Assembly (NCBI RefSeq): GCF_027172205.1
Contig: NC_070603.1
Coordinates: forward strand, 41,922,501-41,986,500
From: Podarcis raffonei
Lineage: Eukaryota > Chordata > Lepidosauria > Squamata > Lacertidae
Reading direction: 5' to 3'
DNA: 64,000 bases
The notes below the pieces were generated by a model, which did not search any database, was not told the origin of the DNA, and saw nothing but the letters and a program-made list of their open reading frames with translations. Positions 53,877 to 64,000 of this stretch are shown in pieces (the stretch's first letter is position 1; the number at the start of each line of letters is the position of its first letter). A program made the position numbers and the translations under genes.

Positions 53877-55047
53877 TATTTGTAAATGAATGTTACGTTG
53901 GGCAACTTTATTTTTATTTTTTTGGTAATCTCTACAAAAGTGTTGTCCATTATATTAAAATGATTTATATGCTAAAAAATAAGATAGCAAACACTTGCAT
54001 TTGGAAGGCATCCTAGCAAAACATAATTGCATGATACCTACTTAACACATCATGAATTTTATCTTTCATGGGGAGAATTAACATTTTAACTTGCTTGACC
54101 ATGTTTTTAGACAAAGCAAGGTTGGATTGGATATGGTAGTTATGCAATGCATCAAATAAATCAATGAAGCAATATGTTTCCTTAACTTTAGATAGTGTCC
54201 TCTTCACTGTTAAATTTGATGTATTTCAAAACATTACCAGTTGCATCAAATCTGAACATCTGCCCTTTGATTGCCTTACTGTTCCAGGATCAGTAAAACT
54301 TTGGTTCAGCTCCAGAGCACATCCAAGTGAATTTGTTGGCTGGCATTTTGTGTCTGTAGTAAGTTTCAGGTAACTTATTATTATAAGAAATGCACAGCAC
54401 AGAACTTCATTTTACTTGGTCTCTTAAGTTTCTGCCTAAATTTCTTAAACTTGATTCTATGCTGACAATATATTTCTATATACCTGTCTTGGCTATGGCA
54501 GAAATAATATAATTTCATTAAAACTGCTGTAATTGATTATTTTCAGAAGTATTACTTATTCTGCTATGGATTAACATTCCCATGTTTATGTTCCAGTATT
54601 ACACATAGTCTCAACATTTATTTTGCAGTCATAGCTACTAACATGCATTTTATGTCACCTATGCTTAAGTGCCATGCTTAAGTTATGCTGGTCACTATTT
54701 CTAGACTTATGACCAAGCCGATCTGAGTTTAGGAATTTTATTCAAGTGATTCGCCTGAAGATTTAAGTATGGCTGGTATTACAGCATTGGTGGGGAACCT
54801 TGGCTTTTTTTGGTCAACAGCCACATGCTGGTAGTCGGAATGGATATGCCAAAGCCAAAAGTACACAGGACCGGGGGGGGGGGCTTTCCTTTCTTTCTCT
54901 GGAACCACAGTCTCTTACTCCCTGCCCAGCTGGCTGCTAAAGGAGGAACTGATTGCTTTTCCCAGAGAAGCGGGTAGCTTTTGTAATTAGGCTTAGGGCT
55001 GTAGGTTACCCATAAGGAATAATTTTGTATCAAAAGAAGGATTGGAG

Positions 55048-55184
55048 CAGTCATAGACAAAGTCGGCCCTCCAGATGTTTTGGGACTACAATTCCCATCA
55101 TCTCTAGCTAACAGGACCAGTGGTCAGGGATGATGGGAATTGTAGTCCCAAAAACAAATGGAGGGCTGAGTTTGCCTATGCCTG
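55048..55184. mobile_element. 137-bp palindromic hAT MITE, copy 3
   Basis: CAGTCATAGACAAAGTC / AGTTTGCCTATGCCTG ends with a perfect 8-bp duplication GATTGGAG (55040-55047 and 55185-55192). In MYH10 intron 1. Confidence 0.88.
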
Positions 55185-55654
55185 GATTGGAGAGTTAAAG
55201 ATACTAGGTTAATTGGGTATTTATCTTCATTCAGAGGAAAAGGTGCTAGGATGAGAATACTTGTTTTAAGTTGATTGCACATCTCCAGCCAAAAATCCCC
55301 TGAACTAAGGTTCAGACTGCTAAATGGTTTCTCGGAGCTCCTGCTTATCCCATTGAAGACTTAGATAGGGCCTTCTGGAAGACAGAATGAAAGGAAACAT
55401 TTCTTCTACCACTCTAGTCCAGGGTCACTTGAAGGACAGTAAACAGCATACTGGAAATATGGTACAGTATTATAGTTCTTCCAGATGAGAAGGCTGGGGA
55501 ACACTCCTAAGTTCCTCAGCGTTTATCAGGCTTACTATGGATGGAATCTTTACTTTCGTTACATTGGAATTTTGCCCTTTGAAATCTCCAAGCCGCCTCT
55601 TCTGTTCAGTGTTAGAAACTCGGATATATAAGCTAGGTGCCAAATGGCACCTTA

Positions 55655-55742
55655 AACCTAGGTTACAGTCGCCACAATGGACTAGGAGGTTGGGCCAGAT
55701 GACCCTCGGGGTCTCTTCCAGTGCTACAATTCTGATTCTGTG
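55655..55742 (+). repeat. tRNA-type SINE tail
   Basis: GGAGGTTGGGCCAGATGACC, CTCGGGGTCTCTTCCAGTGC and TACAATTCTGATTCTGTGA are the tail shared with the SINEs at 4700 and 7786; the head is missing or diverged. Confidence 0.55.
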
Positions 55743-56379
55743 ATCTCAACTACATTGCTTGACTGTAGCTTGCTCTTACAACAGTTCACTTGTCCCAGTA
55801 TGCAAGAAGTAGAAAAACACACAGTGGAAATTCACTCTGTACTAAGGCATAGGTTTTTAAACGTATGTTTGTCAACCTTGGCGTCCAGAAATCTCAAGGT
55901 AGTTGCAGTTGGACCTGCGCCAGTAGCAAAATGTACCTGGCGCTTGGGGAATTTCGAACACTGCTTCTGTTTGCCTACCATCTTCCAGCAGAGCCTAGCT
56001 GGCAACTCAGCTGGTTTATCCTCCTTCAGAAGTTGCTGATGCTTCTTATTATGTATTGGACAGGTAGTTGTGAAACTACTGAATGCACTGACAGCTATGG
56101 AGCTGTCATGGAGTGGTAATCCATTATTTCTGTTACTGCACCAAAAGCAGTACTAAATATAACTTTACTAACAGTACTAAATATAACTTTATAAAGTTAA
56201 AACCATTCTATACAGAAACTGGTATCCTGCATCAAAGTACTTTGGCATAAGAAAGTGCAATGTGGTGTACATGTTTAATTGAAAATAAGCCCTGTAGAGT
56301 TGAATATTTGTCCCTAGCTTAAATGTTTATAAGATTTCAGCCTTTGGTTTGACTGGACCGTTAAGTTCAATCAACTGGA

Positions 56380-56654
56380 ATTTGTCCGCAGACAGCTTTC
56401 TGAGTCATGTGGCCAGCATAACTAAAACGCAACTGGTGCAACGGGACACCGTGACAGAAGCCAGAGCACATGGGAACGCTATTTACCTTCCCCTCGACTC
56501 TGGTACCTATTTATCTACTGGTGCTGATACGCTTTCGAGCTGCTAGGTTGGCAGGAGCTGGGACAAAACAATGGGAGCTCACCCCGTCACATGGATTCAA
56601 ACTGCTGACCTTACAATCAGCAAGCCCAAGAGGTTCAGTGGTTTAGACCACAAT
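56380..56654 (-). repeat. Sauria SINE, copy 7, diverged
   Basis: Minus orientation. The blocks ACAGCTTTCTGAGTCATGTG, GTACCTATTTATCTACTGGT, GAGCTGCTAGGTTGGCAGGA and GATTCAAACTGCTGACC are recognisable but more mutated than other copies. The tail is lost. A Tigger-like MITE abuts its head. Confidence 0.75.
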
Positions 56655-56655
56655 A

Positions 56656-56881
56656 CAGTGGTACCTCGTGTTACATATGCTTCAGGTTACATACTCCGCT
56701 AACCCAGAAATAGTGCTTCAGGTTAAGAACTTTGCTTCAGGATGAGAACAGAAATTGTGCTTCGGCGGTGCGGCAGCGGCAGGAGGCCCCATTAGCTAAA
56801 GTGGTGCTTCAGGTTAAGAACAGTTTCAGGTTAAGAACAGACCTCCGGAACGAATTAAGTACTTAACCCAAGGTACCACTG
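56656..56881 (-). mobile_element. Tigger-like MITE, copy 5
   Basis: 226 bp, CAGTGGTACCTCGTGTTACA to AACCCAAGGTACCACTG, TA on both sides. Inserted next to or in the end of the SINE at 56380. Confidence 0.85.
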
Positions 56882-57145
56882 TACCACCTTTGTCTTGGTG
56901 GACTGCAGTGTCAGTGCATTGAAAGTAAATGGGAAAAACAAGCTGAAATGCAGATACTTGCATGGCTACAGATGGGGCTCTTACTAAGCAAGCATGAGCA
57001 TTACATTGGAGCAAATATGCTTCTTTTACAGAAATGGCCTGGTTTCATAGGATGTTTCGCTTTCATAAGCATCCATTTCTGCAGAATCTGCTAAATCCCC
57101 TATTTGGGTATACATCCTTGAGATTATTCAGCGCTCTGGCTATAG

Positions 57146-64000
<6,855 letters not shown>

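Overview
The window is vertebrate chromosomal DNA, almost certainly from a squamate reptile (a lizard). The evidence is many copies of the tRNA-derived Sauria SINE, a BovB LINE, CR1/L3-type LINE tails, and reptile-type hAT and Tigger-like MITEs. Genes have long introns with GT-AG splice sites. There are no bacterial-style genes, operons, CRISPR arrays or ribosomal RNA genes. The species cannot be fixed from the sequence alone; a lacertid-like lizard is a guess.

Two protein-coding genes are present, both on the + strand. CCDC42 is complete: seven coding exons between 2358 and 10204 encode a 319-residue coiled-coil protein of the sperm flagellum and centriole, with a polyadenylation signal at 10444. 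About 41 kb downstream, the 5' part of MYH10 (non-muscle myosin heavy chain IIB) begins in a TATA-less CpG island (about 50450-52100). Its non-coding first exon ends near 51418. Coding exon 2 (57257-57601) and exon 3 (63156-63312) supply residues 1-167 plus the first base of the next codon, and the gene runs off the right edge. From memory of the human map, the order and relative orientation CCDC42 then MYH10 match chromosome 17p13.1.

Layout: 1-2357 is the CCDC42 upstream region, with a Sauria SINE and RFX X-box-like palindromes. 2358-10470 is CCDC42, whose introns hold SINEs, a hAT element nested in a SINE, and a 0.9-kb 5'-truncated L1 with a 15-bp target duplication. 10470-50450 is a long intergenic interval dominated by transposon fossils: Sauria SINEs, tRNA-Lys-type and other tRNA SINEs, hAT and Tigger-type MITEs, BovB and CR1 LINE pieces, Penelope-like repeats carrying hammerhead-ribozyme-like cores, and one short betaretrovirus-like endogenous retrovirus fossil (16960-18026). 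It also has several repeat-poor stretches that could be conserved regulatory DNA (11.6-12.2, 13.0-14.0, 35.2-35.6 and 38.3-38.7 kb). 50450-64000 is the MYH10 promoter, first exons and introns, again with interspersed repeats.

The two genes have no known joint pathway. CCDC42 is a testis and cilium gene, and the X-box motifs in front of it fit RFX control. MYH10 is a broadly expressed cytoskeletal motor with a housekeeping-type promoter. I found no convincing new protein system. The most interesting unexplained structures are a 37-bp near-perfect hairpin inside a larger inverted-repeat element at 44.2-44.9 kb, the hammerhead-like cores in three repeats, and the X-box motifs upstream of CCDC42.
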